From NCBI GenBank assembly GCA_045612845.1, contig JAZKZV010000006.1:124001-188000 (forward strand): a stretch of 64,000 nt of DNA, read 5' to 3'. The stretch is from Ornithomonoglobus_A sp045612845. GTDB lineage: Bacteria; Bacillota; Clostridia; UBA1381. The translations under genes and the position numbers were made by a program. Every line of letters starts with the position of its first letter. Position 1 is the first letter of the stretch. Positions 1 through 7,342 of this stretch are shown piece by piece. The notes beneath the pieces are model-generated. The model did no database searches. It had not been told where the DNA came from and worked only from the letters and a program-made list of their open reading frames with translations.

Positions 1-2
1 GC

Positions 3-107
3 GCAATATCAGAGGGTGATTCTTTATATGTTGTTGACGCAGACACATGCATTGGTTGCGGTGCTTGCGCAGGCGTTTGCCCTGTAGGCGCTCCTGTTGA
101 GGAATAA
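3..107 (+). CDS. 4Fe-4S ferredoxin-type protein, C-terminal fragment
   Basis: The window opens inside this gene, so only the last 34 codons are present. They contain the cluster-binding signature CIGCGACAGVCP (C-x2-C-x2-C-x3-C-P), which ligates a [4Fe-4S] cluster in bacterial ferredoxins, followed by a short tail ending GAPVEE and a TAA stop. The protein is either a small electron-carrier ferredoxin or the C-terminal cluster domain of a larger redox enzyme; what is visible fits a stand-alone ferredoxin of about 56 residues. A strong terminator follows directly, so this is the last gene of its transcript. Confidence 0.85.
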   Translation, partial: AISEGDSLYVVDADTCIGCGACAGVCPVGAPVEE

Positions 108-170
108 TCAGAAAAACACATCATAAAACTTGCACTCTTGCACTATTGTTTTATGATGTTTTTTTCTGAT
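108..170 (+). terminator. Rho-independent terminator after the ferredoxin gene
   Basis: CATCATAAAAC (119-129) pairs perfectly with GTTTTATGATG (148-158) and is followed by a run of seven T. The outer flanks (TCAGAAAAA and its complement) extend the stem, so it could also work on the opposite strand. Confidence 0.85.
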
Positions 171-193
171 TAACAAAAAAGTTGGAGGAATAT

Positions 194-2002
194 ATGAAAA
201 AAGGCATTTTTGCAGTTGTTGTACTATTTATTGTAACACTCCTTTGCGGGTGCGGTGCAACAAAAATAAGCTTTAAAGAAGAAAAAAAATCAAAGCCCAC
301 GGGAGACAGTACGTGGACTGTTATGATATATGCCTGCTCCGATAACGGGGGCAAAACCTCGCGTACAATAGAGGAATTAACACAAATAAAATATCCCGCC
401 AACGTAAACGTTGTTGTACAGACAGGCGGCGGCGGTGAATGGGAAAACGACGGTATTGACGGAGAGTATCTTCAGCGTTTTGTAATGCAAAAAGGCTCTA
501 TGTACTTAAAGGACCAGAAACAGAGCGCGTCAATGGGAAGCTACGAAACATTCTCTGATTTTATAACGTGGGGAATGGAACAATTCAGTGCCGACAAATA
601 TATGCTCATCCTCATGGGCGACGGTAACGGAATGGAAGTGTTAAACGACCAGAATTACCGTGGCGATACGCTGAATATTGAGGAAATGTATTATGCCCTG
701 AGCAAAACAAATACAGTCCTCGACGCAATATGCTTTGACGGTGCATATATGTCATCGCTTGAAATGGCGACCGCGCTTTCTACATATGCAAAGTATATGG
801 TTGCCAGCGAGGAAAGATGCAGTGGTTTTGACTACACAACACTTATAGAATGTATTATGGAATTCCCGGACGCAGGCGTTGGCGAAATGTGTAACGAAAT
901 GTGCAATGCATACCTGAGAAAATGTGAAAGAGACGGAAATTCAGATATGGCACAGCTTTCGTGCATCGACCTGTCGCAAATGACAAATCTCAACCTCGCA
1001 TTCGACGGAATGGCACATGAGCTTTTAACACACTCCAAAGACCTTAGTGCACTCGGTGCAGTTACGAGAATGATGGAGGGCGCACAAAGATGTGCCGGCT
1101 CTCAGATGGTGGATATTTTATCACTTGCCAATGCACTAAAGGACGTTGCAGGCGAAACACCCGCCAATATATCCGAGGCCTTATCACTTGCACTAAGACA
1201 CAGCGTAAAGGGAAAAATGCGTTCACAATCCTACGGAATAAGCGTCTATTATCCCGAAAAGACAGAGGAGTGGACTCTTAACGAGTATATGAAGCACTCC
1301 CATTCCGACAACTATAAAACATTCCTTAAAAACACCATTACCGACACACACTTTGAGGACGAGTACATCAGTACCGATTATACAGATACACCATCGTGGG
1401 AACAGTATAACCAGTACGAGCTTTTGTGCTCATCGGGGATAGATGGCGAAAAGGCAGTATTGAATATTGCACCCAATATGCAAATTATAAAGAATGTAAC
1501 TCTTAAGAAATATTTCTATAACAAGAAGTCGCGCACGTATTTTGAGTGTATAAGCACACAGGACCTGGAATGCTTGTGGGAAGAAAATACCTATAAAAGC
1601 GAGCTTCGTAAAAAAATTCCCCAAATAAAGGGTGTAGCAGTTGATGCAGACCTTGCATCTAAAAACAGTGAATATACAATTTACAGTGTAAAAACAATAT
1701 TAAACGACCAAAGCCTTGCAGATTTGTTTATTGCACACAATACGTATAACGATAAATATTCCTATATTGGCTTGTGGAGTAACGGTACATTCACAAAGGG
1801 AACATCAAAAGACAGGGTTACACTTCTTCATACCGACGAGAGTACAGGAAAGCTTTTGCCTACCAGAACCGTTAAGGCAAGTTCAATCAGGGTAAAGGGC
1901 AAAACTCCACCAAAGGGCAAATATATAGTTGAATATGAGGTCGAGGATATTTATCGCAAAAAATATAACTGCGACAAACTCGAATATGAGATAAATTTTT
2001 AA
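194..2002 (+). CDS. Clostripain (C11)-family lipoprotein with both catalytic residues replaced
   Basis: A 602-residue protein. ATG at 194 follows GGAGG at 184-188. Residues 1-20 form a lipoprotein signal peptide with lipobox LCGC, so it should be anchored outside the membrane. From about residue 36 (WTVMIYACSDNGG) the sequence follows the peptidase C11 fold. The strand that normally reads DHGxG reads GDGNG (in YMLILMGDGNGM), so the catalytic His is Asp. The later motif that normally reads DACLM reads FDGAYM, so the catalytic Cys is Ala. The surrounding fold residues (dFItW, ADKYMLIL, SSLEMATAL, YMVASEE) are retained. I infer a non-proteolytic binding or scaffold lipoprotein. About 200 C-terminal residues beyond the C11 core match nothing I recognise. 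It lies 11 bp upstream of the small monooxygenase-fold gene. Confidence 0.8.
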   Translation: MKKGIFAVVVLFIVTLLCGCGATKISFKEEKKSKPTGDSTWTVMIYACSDNGGKTSRTIEELTQIKYPANVNVVVQTGGGGEWENDGIDGEYLQRFVMQKGSMYLKDQKQSASMGSYETFSDFITWGMEQFSADKYMLILMGDGNGMEVLNDQNYRGDTLNIEEMYYALSKTNTVLDAICFDGAYMSSLEMATALSTYAKYMVASEERCSGFDYTTLIECIMEFPDAGVGEMCNEMCNAYLRKCERDGNSDMAQLSCIDLSQMTNLNLAFDGMAHELLTHSKDLSALGAVTRMMEGAQRCAGSQMVDILSLANALKDVAGETPANISEALSLALRHSVKGKMRSQSYGISVYYPEKTEEWTLNEYMKHSHSDNYKTFLKNTITDTHFEDEYISTDYTDTPSWEQYNQYELLCSSGIDGEKAVLNIAPNMQIIKNVTLKKYFYNKKSRTYFECISTQDLECLWEENTYKSELRKKIPQIKGVAVDADLASKNSEYTIYSVKTILNDQSLADLFIAHNTYNDKYSYIGLWSNGTFTKGTSKDRVTLLHTDESTGKLLPTRTVKASSIRVKGKTPPKGKYIVEYEVEDIYRKKYNCDKLEYEINF

Positions 2003-2013
2003 AAAGGGGAATA

Positions 2014-2316
2014 ATGATGATAACAATAATAGCAAAATTCAAAGTAAAACAAGACAGTGTATCCAAGTTTATAAAACTTGCAAATGATGTTACACGCCAG
2101 ACAAAAAAAGAAAAGGGAAACCTTTCCTACAAGATTTTCCAAAAGCAGGACGACAAAACAAGCTTTACCTTTATAGAAGAATGGTTGCACGAGCAAGCCA
2201 TTGCTGAGCATAACACAATGCCACATTTTAAGGAGTTTATAGAGGCTATCGGTCCGCACATAGAGGGTGAAGTAATCATCGAAAAGTTAGAGAAGGTACC
2301 ATCAGTATTCTTTTAA
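2014..2316 (+). CDS. Antibiotic biosynthesis monooxygenase (ABM) domain protein
   Basis: A 100-residue single-domain protein. It starts ITIIAKFKVKQDSVSKFIKL and contains a mid-protein GNLSYKIFQKQDD stretch and a C-terminal EEWLHEQAIAEHNTMPHF. This is the dimeric ferredoxin-like fold of the ABM/YgiN family, whose members act as quinol monooxygenases, haem-degrading enzymes or stress proteins. The His in EHNTMPHF is at the usual position for the family. Two ATGs in tandem (2014 and 2017) follow AAAAGGGGA. It is probably co-transcribed with the lipoprotein upstream. The exact substrate cannot be told from the sequence. Confidence 0.85.
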   Translation: MMITIIAKFKVKQDSVSKFIKLANDVTRQTKKEKGNLSYKIFQKQDDKTSFTFIEEWLHEQAIAEHNTMPHFKEFIEAIGPHIEGEVIIEKLEKVPSVFF

Positions 2317-2321
2317 ATTAT

Positions 2322-2429
2322 AAAACAGAGAGGGCAATCTATATAAATTCTGTTGCTCAAACAGACAAATTCTCACGAATTTGAAACTCGCAATACTCAG
2401 AATTTATATAGACAGCCCTCTCTGTTTTT
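2322..2429 (+). repeat. Palindromic repeat family A, copy 1
   Basis: An inverted-repeat element of about 108 bp. The outer arms AGAGGGCAATCTATATAAATT and AATTTATATAGACAGCCCTCT are complementary. The core contains AATTCTCACGAATT and is the reverse complement of the cores at 31.7 and 32.3 kb. It ends in CTGTTTTT, so it may also terminate the upstream transcript. Confidence 0.85.
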
Positions 2430-2444
2430 ACTTGTTTTGTGTAC

Positions 2445-2548
2445 AGCAGAAAGGGTAATCTCTATAAATTCTGTTGTTCTTGTAGGGGAGGGGCTTGCTC
2501 CTCCCGAAAAATCCCGAGCAGAATTTATATAGATTGCCCTCTCTGTTA
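2445..2548 (+). repeat. Palindromic repeat family A, copy 2, with a family B-like core
   Basis: Same outer arms as copy 1 (AAGGGTAATCTCTATAAATT and AATTTATATAGATTGCCCTCT), only 15 bp further on. The core is replaced by the hairpin GGGGAGGGGCTTGCTCCTCCC preceded by TTGTA, resembling the GTAGGGGAC...GTCCCG repeat found elsewhere in the window. Confidence 0.8.
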
Positions 2549-2577
2549 TTAGGTTAATGTAAAAAAGGAAAATAAAA

Positions 2578-3912
2578 ATGACAGATTATAAAAATTATTA
2601 CAAAGAGTGCGTGGATAGCGATTTTCAAAAAAGCATACAAGACGCACAAGAAGAGCAAAAATATATAAAATCCTCAACTGCGCAATGCCATGGGTATTTT
2701 GTGCATACGCTTTTTATACCTAAAATGTTTTCCGATAAAATGGAGCAATATTTTAAAGAAATTGCCCATACAATGTACACTATTTTAGACAAAGTAATAA
2801 AAAAATATGTCAAGGACAGTTCGTACCGCCATCTTTTTGACTTTGATAAACGTCTTGAAGAGCTTATTCTCAGAGATGTGCCATACGATTGCACACTCCC
2901 CATTGCAAGAATTGATATTTTCTTTAATGAGGACGATTATTCGTTTAAGTTTTGCGAATTCAATGCAGACGGTGCCTCTGCCATGAACGAGGACAGAGAG
3001 CTTAATATTGCACTTTCAAAAACGGGTGCATTTAATGAGTTCAGCAAAAAATACAACGTAAAAACAAACGAGCTTTTTAAGAGTTGGGCAAATGAATTTT
3101 TAAAAATTTATCACTCATGCAAGGATGGCGCAAAAAAACCAAACATTGCTATTGTTGACTTTTTAAATAACGAAAGAAATTATGAATTTGAGCAATTCTG
3201 CAAAACCTTTACAGACCTTGGCTACAGTTGCGAAATTTGCGAAATAACAAATCTTAAGTACAAAGACGGTGCACTCTATGCCGAGTCGGGCAATAAAATA
3301 GACGCAATTTACCGCAGAGCAGTAACGTGCGACATAATGCAAAATTATGATAAGGTTACGGATTTTATTAAAGCAGTAAAGGACAATGCAGTATGCCTTA
3401 TTGGTGATTTCCGTACTCAGGTTATACACAATAAAAAGGTGTTCGAAATTCTTCACAATACTAAAACATCAGAGTTTTTGACAGAGAACGAGAGGAATTT
3501 TATAAAAGAGCATATCCCTTACACAACAAAGCTTACTAAAAAAAGCATAGACGAAAATAACGTTTTACAGAATAAGGATAAGTGGGTAATAAAGCCTGAG
3601 GACTCGTATGCGTCCAAGGGTGTATATGCAGGTGTAGAATTTGACAGCGACGAAAAGTGGTGCGAGGCAGTTTTAAAAAATGCCGATAACAGTTACCTGT
3701 TGCAGGAATATTGCACACCTTACGAAACAATAAATATAGACCTTTTACACAACAAGGACGCAAAATACCAAAACTACAGTAATATAACAGGGCTTTTTGT
3801 ATATGGCGGAGAATATGCAGGCACATATTCAAGAATTGCCAAAAACAGTATAATATCGACACAATACAGCGAAATGTCATTGCCGACAATAATAATATCA
3901 CCAAAAGGCTAA
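2578..3912 (+). CDS. ATP-grasp protein, glutathionylspermidine-synthase-like
   Basis: A 444-residue protein starting at ATG after AAAAAGGAAA. The region around residues 100-140 (LPIARIDIFFNEDDY, KFCEFNADGASAMNEDREL) and the C-terminal part (KWVIKPEDSYASKGVYAG, SYLLQEYCTPYE) resemble the circularly permuted ATP-grasp fold of glutathionylspermidine synthase-like ligases. K in VIKPEDSYASKG and E in LQEY are plausible nucleotide-binding residues. These enzymes ligate carboxylates to amines through an acyl phosphate. There is no amidase domain. Substrate is unknown. It stands alone between repeat elements, with no obvious partner gene. Confidence 0.65.
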   Translation: MTDYKNYYKECVDSDFQKSIQDAQEEQKYIKSSTAQCHGYFVHTLFIPKMFSDKMEQYFKEIAHTMYTILDKVIKKYVKDSSYRHLFDFDKRLEELILRDVPYDCTLPIARIDIFFNEDDYSFKFCEFNADGASAMNEDRELNIALSKTGAFNEFSKKYNVKTNELFKSWANEFLKIYHSCKDGAKKPNIAIVDFLNNERNYEFEQFCKTFTDLGYSCEICEITNLKYKDGALYAESGNKIDAIYRRAVTCDIMQNYDKVTDFIKAVKDNAVCLIGDFRTQVIHNKKVFEILHNTKTSEFLTENERNFIKEHIPYTTKLTKKSIDENNVLQNKDKWVIKPEDSYASKGVYAGVEFDSDEKWCEAVLKNADNSYLLQEYCTPYETINIDLLHNKDAKYQNYSNITGLFVYGGEYAGTYSRIAKNSIISTQYSEMSLPTIIISPKG

Positions 3913-3954
3913 TGATTTTTGCACATAACCCCCAAAAACACCAATAGACAACAA

Positions 3955-4018
3955 CAAAAAAGCCTCCCTTGTGTAAAGGGAGGTGGGTTTGCAAGGCAAA
4001 CCCGGAGGGATTGTAATG
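3955..4018 (+). repeat. Palindromic repeat family C, left half (truncated copy)
   Basis: GCCTCCCTTGTGTAAAGGGAGG, then GGGTTTGCaaggCAAACCC, then GGAGGGATTGTAATGG. This is the left part of the element seen complete at 24003-24131 and 36397-36545. Confidence 0.8.
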
Positions 4019-4061
4019 GAGCCTTTTATAAATACCATCGGGCGACCACAAAAAAGAAGAG

Positions 4062-4214
4062 ATGGTTGTCTGTATAAATTCGATTTTGCCTGTAGGGGAC
4101 GGCGGTTTCTGCTAAGTTCTCAAAACCGTTGGTTTTTTCGCTACCAATTGCGTTGCAATTGGTTCACCTCGACGTCCCGCAAATTTGAGCAACAGAATTT
4201 ATACAGACAATTTG
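4062..4214 (+). repeat. Family A element with a family B element inserted in it
   Basis: Outer arms TTGTCTGTATAAATT (about 4066-4080) and AATTTATACAGACAA (about 4197-4211) are exact inverted repeats of family A type. Between them sits a family B copy beginning TGTAGGGGACGGCG and ending CTCGACGTCCCG (about 4090-4180). This carries two further self-complementary pieces, AAAACCGTTGGTTTT and CCAATTGCGTTGCAATTGG. Confidence 0.8.
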
Positions 4215-4230
4215 TTTTTGTTGTGTAAAA

Positions 4231-4272
4231 AAGAGGACTATCTGTACGTTTACAGACAGTCCTCTCTGTTTT
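4231..4272 (-). terminator. Terminator of the amidohydrolase gene (possibly bidirectional)
   Basis: AGAGGACT (4231-4238) pairs with AGTCCTCT (4257-4264), and inner TCTGTa/tACAGA extends the stem. On the minus strand it begins just after the amidohydrolase stop and ends in TTTTTT. On the plus strand it is also followed by CTGTTTTTT. Confidence 0.85.
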
Positions 4273-5427
4273 TTATTTCACTTTTTCGCCATTTATAAAT
4301 GTCATCATACATTTTGAATTAAATTCAGTCGGCAACGCGGTAAACACTGCAAAGTCTGCGTCCTTGCCAACCTCTATTGAGCCTACCCTGTCATCAATCC
4401 GGCAATTTTTTGCCGCAGTTATTGTTATTCCCTTTAGTGCCAAATCCGTATCCATTCCGTTTTTAACTGCCATTGCGGCACAAAGCGAAAGATTTTCGAT
4501 TGTAATTTCGGGGTGGTCGGTTATTATTGCAACGTCAATCCCTCTGTCAGAAAGATTTTTGTATGTTGCAAAGCTAAGATTTTTAAGCTCAGGCTTTGAA
4601 CGGTCAGAAAGAGTCGGGCCAAGCATTACGGGAACATTTTCCCTTTCTAAAATGGTTGCAACTCTGTCCCCATCCGAGCAATGTTCTATTGTAATATCAA
4701 GATTAAATTCCTTACCCAAACGGATAGCACTGCAGATATCATCTGCGCGGTGCGCGTGGATTTTAACGGGAATTTCGCGGCGGAGTGCACCTATGAGAGC
4801 CTCCGACTTCATATCAAGCTCAGGCTTGTCGTTTTCCTCGGTGTCTTTTTCGTATTCATAAAGGTCGTCGGCATATCTTTGTGCTTTAATAAACATCTCG
4901 CGCAATAATGCCATTGTTCCCATTCGGGTTAGCGGTGCGTCTTCTTTTTCGGCATACACCGTCTTTGGATTTTCTCCAAGGGCAAGCTTTATTGCACAGG
5001 GAGCTTTCAGAATCATATCATCAATACAGATACCGGAGGTTTTTATAGCCGCAAACTGACCTCCTGCGGGGTTTGCACTGCCCGGACCCGTTACCACACA
5101 CGTTACACCGGCACGTCTTGCATCATCAAAGCTTCTGTCAAATGGGTTTATTGCGTCGATTGCTCTTAAGTGAGGGGTTATTGGGTCGCTTTGCTCGTTT
5201 CCGTCATCACCCTCAAAGCCGAGCGAGTCCTCAAACATTCCCACATGGCAATGTGCGTCAATAAGGCCGGGGGTAACAACAGCGCCCGACACGTCAAAAA
5301 CCTCGTCGATATCAAATTTATCCGTCTTTTCCCCTACATATATAATCTTTTCATCAAATACAATCATACCGTCTTCGTAGACGTTACCATTCATTGTATA
5401 AATTTTTCCGTTTACTATCGCTTTCAT
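4273..5427 (-). CDS. Amidohydrolase superfamily enzyme (imidazolonepropionase/prolidase-like)
   Basis: A 384-residue cytoplasmic metal-dependent hydrolase. The N-terminal beta sandwich (GKIYTMNGNVYEDGMIVF) leads into the TIM barrel at GLIDAHCHVG, which holds the HxH metal pair. IKLALGENPK carries a candidate metal-bridging Lys, KIHAHRADDI and ITIEHCSDGD the later His ligands, and IITDHPEI the catalytic Asp. The C-terminus (VGSIEVGKDADFAVF) closes the composite beta domain. The family hydrolyses amide or C-N bonds of cyclic or peptide-like substrates; the exact substrate is not evident. ATG is preceded by AAAGGAATT. It has its own promoter and terminator, so it is probably monocistronic. Confidence 0.9.
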   Translation of the reverse strand: MKAIVNGKIYTMNGNVYEDGMIVFDEKIIYVGEKTDKFDIDEVFDVSGAVVTPGLIDAHCHVGMFEDSLGFEGDDGNEQSDPITPHLRAIDAINPFDRSFDDARRAGVTCVVTGPGSANPAGGQFAAIKTSGICIDDMILKAPCAIKLALGENPKTVYAEKEDAPLTRMGTMALLREMFIKAQRYADDLYEYEKDTEENDKPELDMKSEALIGALRREIPVKIHAHRADDICSAIRLGKEFNLDITIEHCSDGDRVATILERENVPVMLGPTLSDRSKPELKNLSFATYKNLSDRGIDVAIITDHPEITIENLSLCAAMAVKNGMDTDLALKGITITAAKNCRIDDRVGSIEVGKDADFAVFTALPTEFNSKCMMTFINGEKVK

Positions 5428-5455
5428 AGGTAATTCCTTTCTTTTATATGTTTAT

Positions 5456-5484
5456 ATTATAAAACAAGAGCATTAAAAAGTCAA
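5456..5484 (-). promoter_or_regulatory. Sigma-A-type promoter of the amidohydrolase gene
   Basis: On the minus strand TTGACT (5484-5479) is separated by 17 bp from TATAAT (5461-5456), 29 bp upstream of the ATG at 5427. Confidence 0.7.
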
Positions 5485-5505
5485 CAAGTTGTTAAGGAAT
5501 ATTTT

Positions 5506-5616
5506 CGGGACGTCGAGGACGCCGTCCCCTACAATGTTAAATACCTTTTCGTAGGGGACAATGCCCACATCGTCCCGCAATAATGAGCAATAGAATTTAT
5601 ACAAATTGCCCTTTTT
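5506..5616 (+). repeat. Two inverted family B copies plus the right arm of a family A element
   Basis: GGGACGTCGAGGACGCCGTC followed by CCCTACA is mirrored by GTAGGGGACAATGCC and CATCGTCCCG. Then comes GAGCAATAGAATTTATAC, the right arm of family A. The left arm of that element is missing. It ends in a T run. Confidence 0.75.
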
Positions 5617-5619
5617 TTC

Positions 5620-5649
5620 TTGACAATTTATGGCTGTGTATGGTATACT
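5620..5649 (+). promoter_or_regulatory. Promoter for the structured RNA at 5656
   Basis: TTGACA (5620-5625), 18-bp spacer, TATACT (5644-5649). The closing helix of the RNA begins 7 bp downstream. Confidence 0.75.
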
Positions 5650-5655
5650 GTAATT

Positions 5656-5816
5656 GCAACACAGGTTAATATTAGCCAATTACTAAGGGTGTGTTTTTAT
5701 TTGGGTAAAAATGCATTCTCTGTTTTCGCATTCCTTAGAATTGGTAGAAAACTTGTGTTGCAGCAATTGGAGTTATGCATTTTTCGGTGCATTGACTTTG
5801 GTTAATGCACCTTTTT
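5656..5816 (+). ncRNA. Compact structured small RNA, 6S-like architecture
   Basis: About 160 nt. GCAACACAGG (5656-5665) pairs with CTTGTGTTGC (5752-5761) to close the structure. An asymmetric central loop (about 10 nt against 7 nt) follows. Then comes an apical arm in which CCAATT (5676-5681) pairs with AATTGG (5739-5744) and TAAGG with CCTTA. TTTTTA/TAAAAA and TGC/GCA hairpins cap it. A terminator hairpin ends the RNA. A closing stem, a central bubble and a long apical arm are the layout of 6S RNA, which binds the sigma-A polymerase holoenzyme, but I see no diagnostic sequence. No ORF of note is inside. A leader role for the downstream operon is less likely because of the terminators. Confidence 0.55.
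5786..5816 (+). terminator. Terminator of the small structured RNA
   Basis: GGTGCATT (5786-5793) pairs perfectly with AATGCACC (5804-5811), followed by five T. Confidence 0.85.
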
Positions 5817-5858
5817 AAATTTGCAAACTCCGCTCCGCTTGCTGCGACGTAAACTTGT

Positions 5859-5889
5859 GAAAAATCCGCCATATCGGCGGATTTTTTTC
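5859..5889 (+). terminator. Second terminator-like hairpin
   Basis: AAAAATCCGCC-atat-GGCGGATTTTTTT: an 11-bp stem with a 4-nt loop and a T run. It is symmetrical and would act on either strand. It isolates the RNA gene from the catabolic operon. Confidence 0.85.
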
Positions 5890-5936
5890 GTGAGGGAACA
5901 GACAGTAGTCCTCTCTGTTTTATGTTTTTGTTGAAT

Positions 5937-5956
5937 TTGTACATTATATGTAACAA
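5937..5956 (+). promoter_or_regulatory. Candidate operator upstream of the catabolic operon
   Basis: TTGTACATTATATGTAACAA is a near-palindrome (TTGT-ACAT-tat-ATGT-a-ACAA) 38 bp before the first start codon, with TATAAT at 5967-5972 just downstream. It could be bound by the LacI regulator encoded at the end of the operon. This is inference; no second copy was found at the regulator gene. Confidence 0.35.
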
Positions 5957-5994
5957 AAAAGGGTGTTATAATAACAGCAAAGGAGATGATAAGT

Positions 5995-7317
5995 GTGAAG
6001 ATAAAAATAGGAGTTATGGGCGCGTACCGCGGAAAGAATATGATAGATATTCTTATGCAATACCACGAGGACGCTGAGGTTGTTGCAATCTGCGACAAAT
6101 TTGAGCCGGCACTCATAAATGTACGCCATCAGGCAGAGGAAATGGGTATAAAAAACGTTGCCTATTATAATAATTTTGAGGATTTTTTAAAGCACGATAT
6201 GGATGCAGTCTGCCTTGCAAACTACGCAACCGAGCACGCACCTTTTGCCATAAAGTGCCTTAAGGCAGGCAAACACGTTTTGTCGGAATGTTTACCGTGC
6301 GAAACTATGGCACAGGCAGTTGAACTTATAGAAGCAGTGGAGGAAAGCGGAAAGGTTTATGCATATGCAGAAAACTTCTGTTATATGCGCTCTACCTACG
6401 AAATGTGGAAAAAATACGAAGAGGGAAAAATCGGTGAGGTTACATATGCCGAGGGCGAATATATCCACGACCTTGCAAGTTGTTGGCCACAGATTACGTA
6501 TGGCGACAAAACCCACTGGCGAAACAGAATGTACCCCACATTTTATTGCACACACTCTATAGGTCCGCTGCTTACAATTACGGGCAGAAGACCAGTGAGT
6601 GTTGTAGGCTTTGAGTGTCGTCCGAGCAGAGTCAACTTCGAAAAAGGCGGTCTTGTGGGCGGTACGGGAATTGAGATGATAACACTCGATAATGGTGCAG
6701 TTGTAAAGAGTATTCACGGGTCGCTAAAACGCGAGGGTCAGGGCGAGAACTTTAACTATCAGGTCTATTGCGAAAAGGGTATGATGGAAAGCGGAAGATT
6801 TTTATCACTCCCCGACTTTAACTACTATCAGGAGAGCGAAAAGATAGGAGAGGGTAAGTGGCAACAATACACACCCGAGAACGAGTATCTTCCCGAAATG
6901 GCAAAAAAATTCCCAGGTCATAACGGCGGAGATTTTTATCCCACATATTTCTTTATTCAAAAGATTCTGGGTAGAGATGCGGGTAAGTACAGTATAGACG
7001 TATACACCGCAGTTGAGATGGGTATATGCGGAATTCTTGCGTGGCGCTCGGTGCTTAACGGTAACGTGAGTGTAAAAGTTCCGAATTTGAGGAATAAAGA
7101 GGAAAGAGACGCTTTCAGAAACGACAACGCGTGTACCACACCCGAGGTCGCAAGGGAGCAGATAGTGCCTTTAACAACATATACCGATATGGTACCCGAC
7201 GACGAGATTTACAAAAAGGTCGAAAAGCTATGGAAAGAGGGCAAAAACATCAATGGAGACCCCGACTTAATATATAGCGCAATTCTTGATGTAACAAAGG
7301 AAGAAAATCAGGGATGA
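5995..7317 (+). CDS. Gfo/Idh/MocA-family oxidoreductase
   Basis: A 440-residue NAD(P)-dependent dehydrogenase. I place the start at GTG 5995, because AAAGGAG ends at 5985: this leaves 9 bp to the GTG but none to the in-frame ATG at 5986. The N-terminal Rossmann fold (IKIGVMGAYRGKNMIDIL) has a slightly unusual glycine pattern. AGKHVLSECLPCETM is the family's EKP-type substrate region with Lys/Pro replaced (SECLPC), unlike the next gene. The C-terminal domain has ATEHAPFAIKCLKAGKH and GHNGGDFYPTYFF. First gene of the operon. It probably oxidises or reduces a sugar or cyclitol carbon. The missing canonical Lys suggests an atypical reaction. Confidence 0.85.
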   Translation: MKIKIGVMGAYRGKNMIDILMQYHEDAEVVAICDKFEPALINVRHQAEEMGIKNVAYYNNFEDFLKHDMDAVCLANYATEHAPFAIKCLKAGKHVLSECLPCETMAQAVELIEAVEESGKVYAYAENFCYMRSTYEMWKKYEEGKIGEVTYAEGEYIHDLASCWPQITYGDKTHWRNRMYPTFYCTHSIGPLLTITGRRPVSVVGFECRPSRVNFEKGGLVGGTGIEMITLDNGAVVKSIHGSLKREGQGENFNYQVYCEKGMMESGRFLSLPDFNYYQESEKIGEGKWQQYTPENEYLPEMAKKFPGHNGGDFYPTYFFIQKILGRDAGKYSIDVYTAVEMGICGILAWRSVLNGNVSVKVPNLRNKEERDAFRNDNACTTPEVAREQIVPLTTYTDMVPDDEIYKKVEKLWKEGKNINGDPDLIYSAILDVTKEENQG

Positions 7318-7342
7318 ATAAATATTAAATGAGGTGAAAATA

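Noticed and set aside
3536..4051. Minus-strand open frame of 171 codons
   Set aside because: It overlaps the ATP-grasp gene and a repeat; composition is Cys/Leu/His-rich shadow text with no family match.
5931..5972. Standard promoter for the catabolic operon
   Set aside because: TATAAT at 5967 has no good -35 at 16-18 bp; the nearest TTG-type boxes are 24 or more bp away, so I list only the palindrome as a possible operator.
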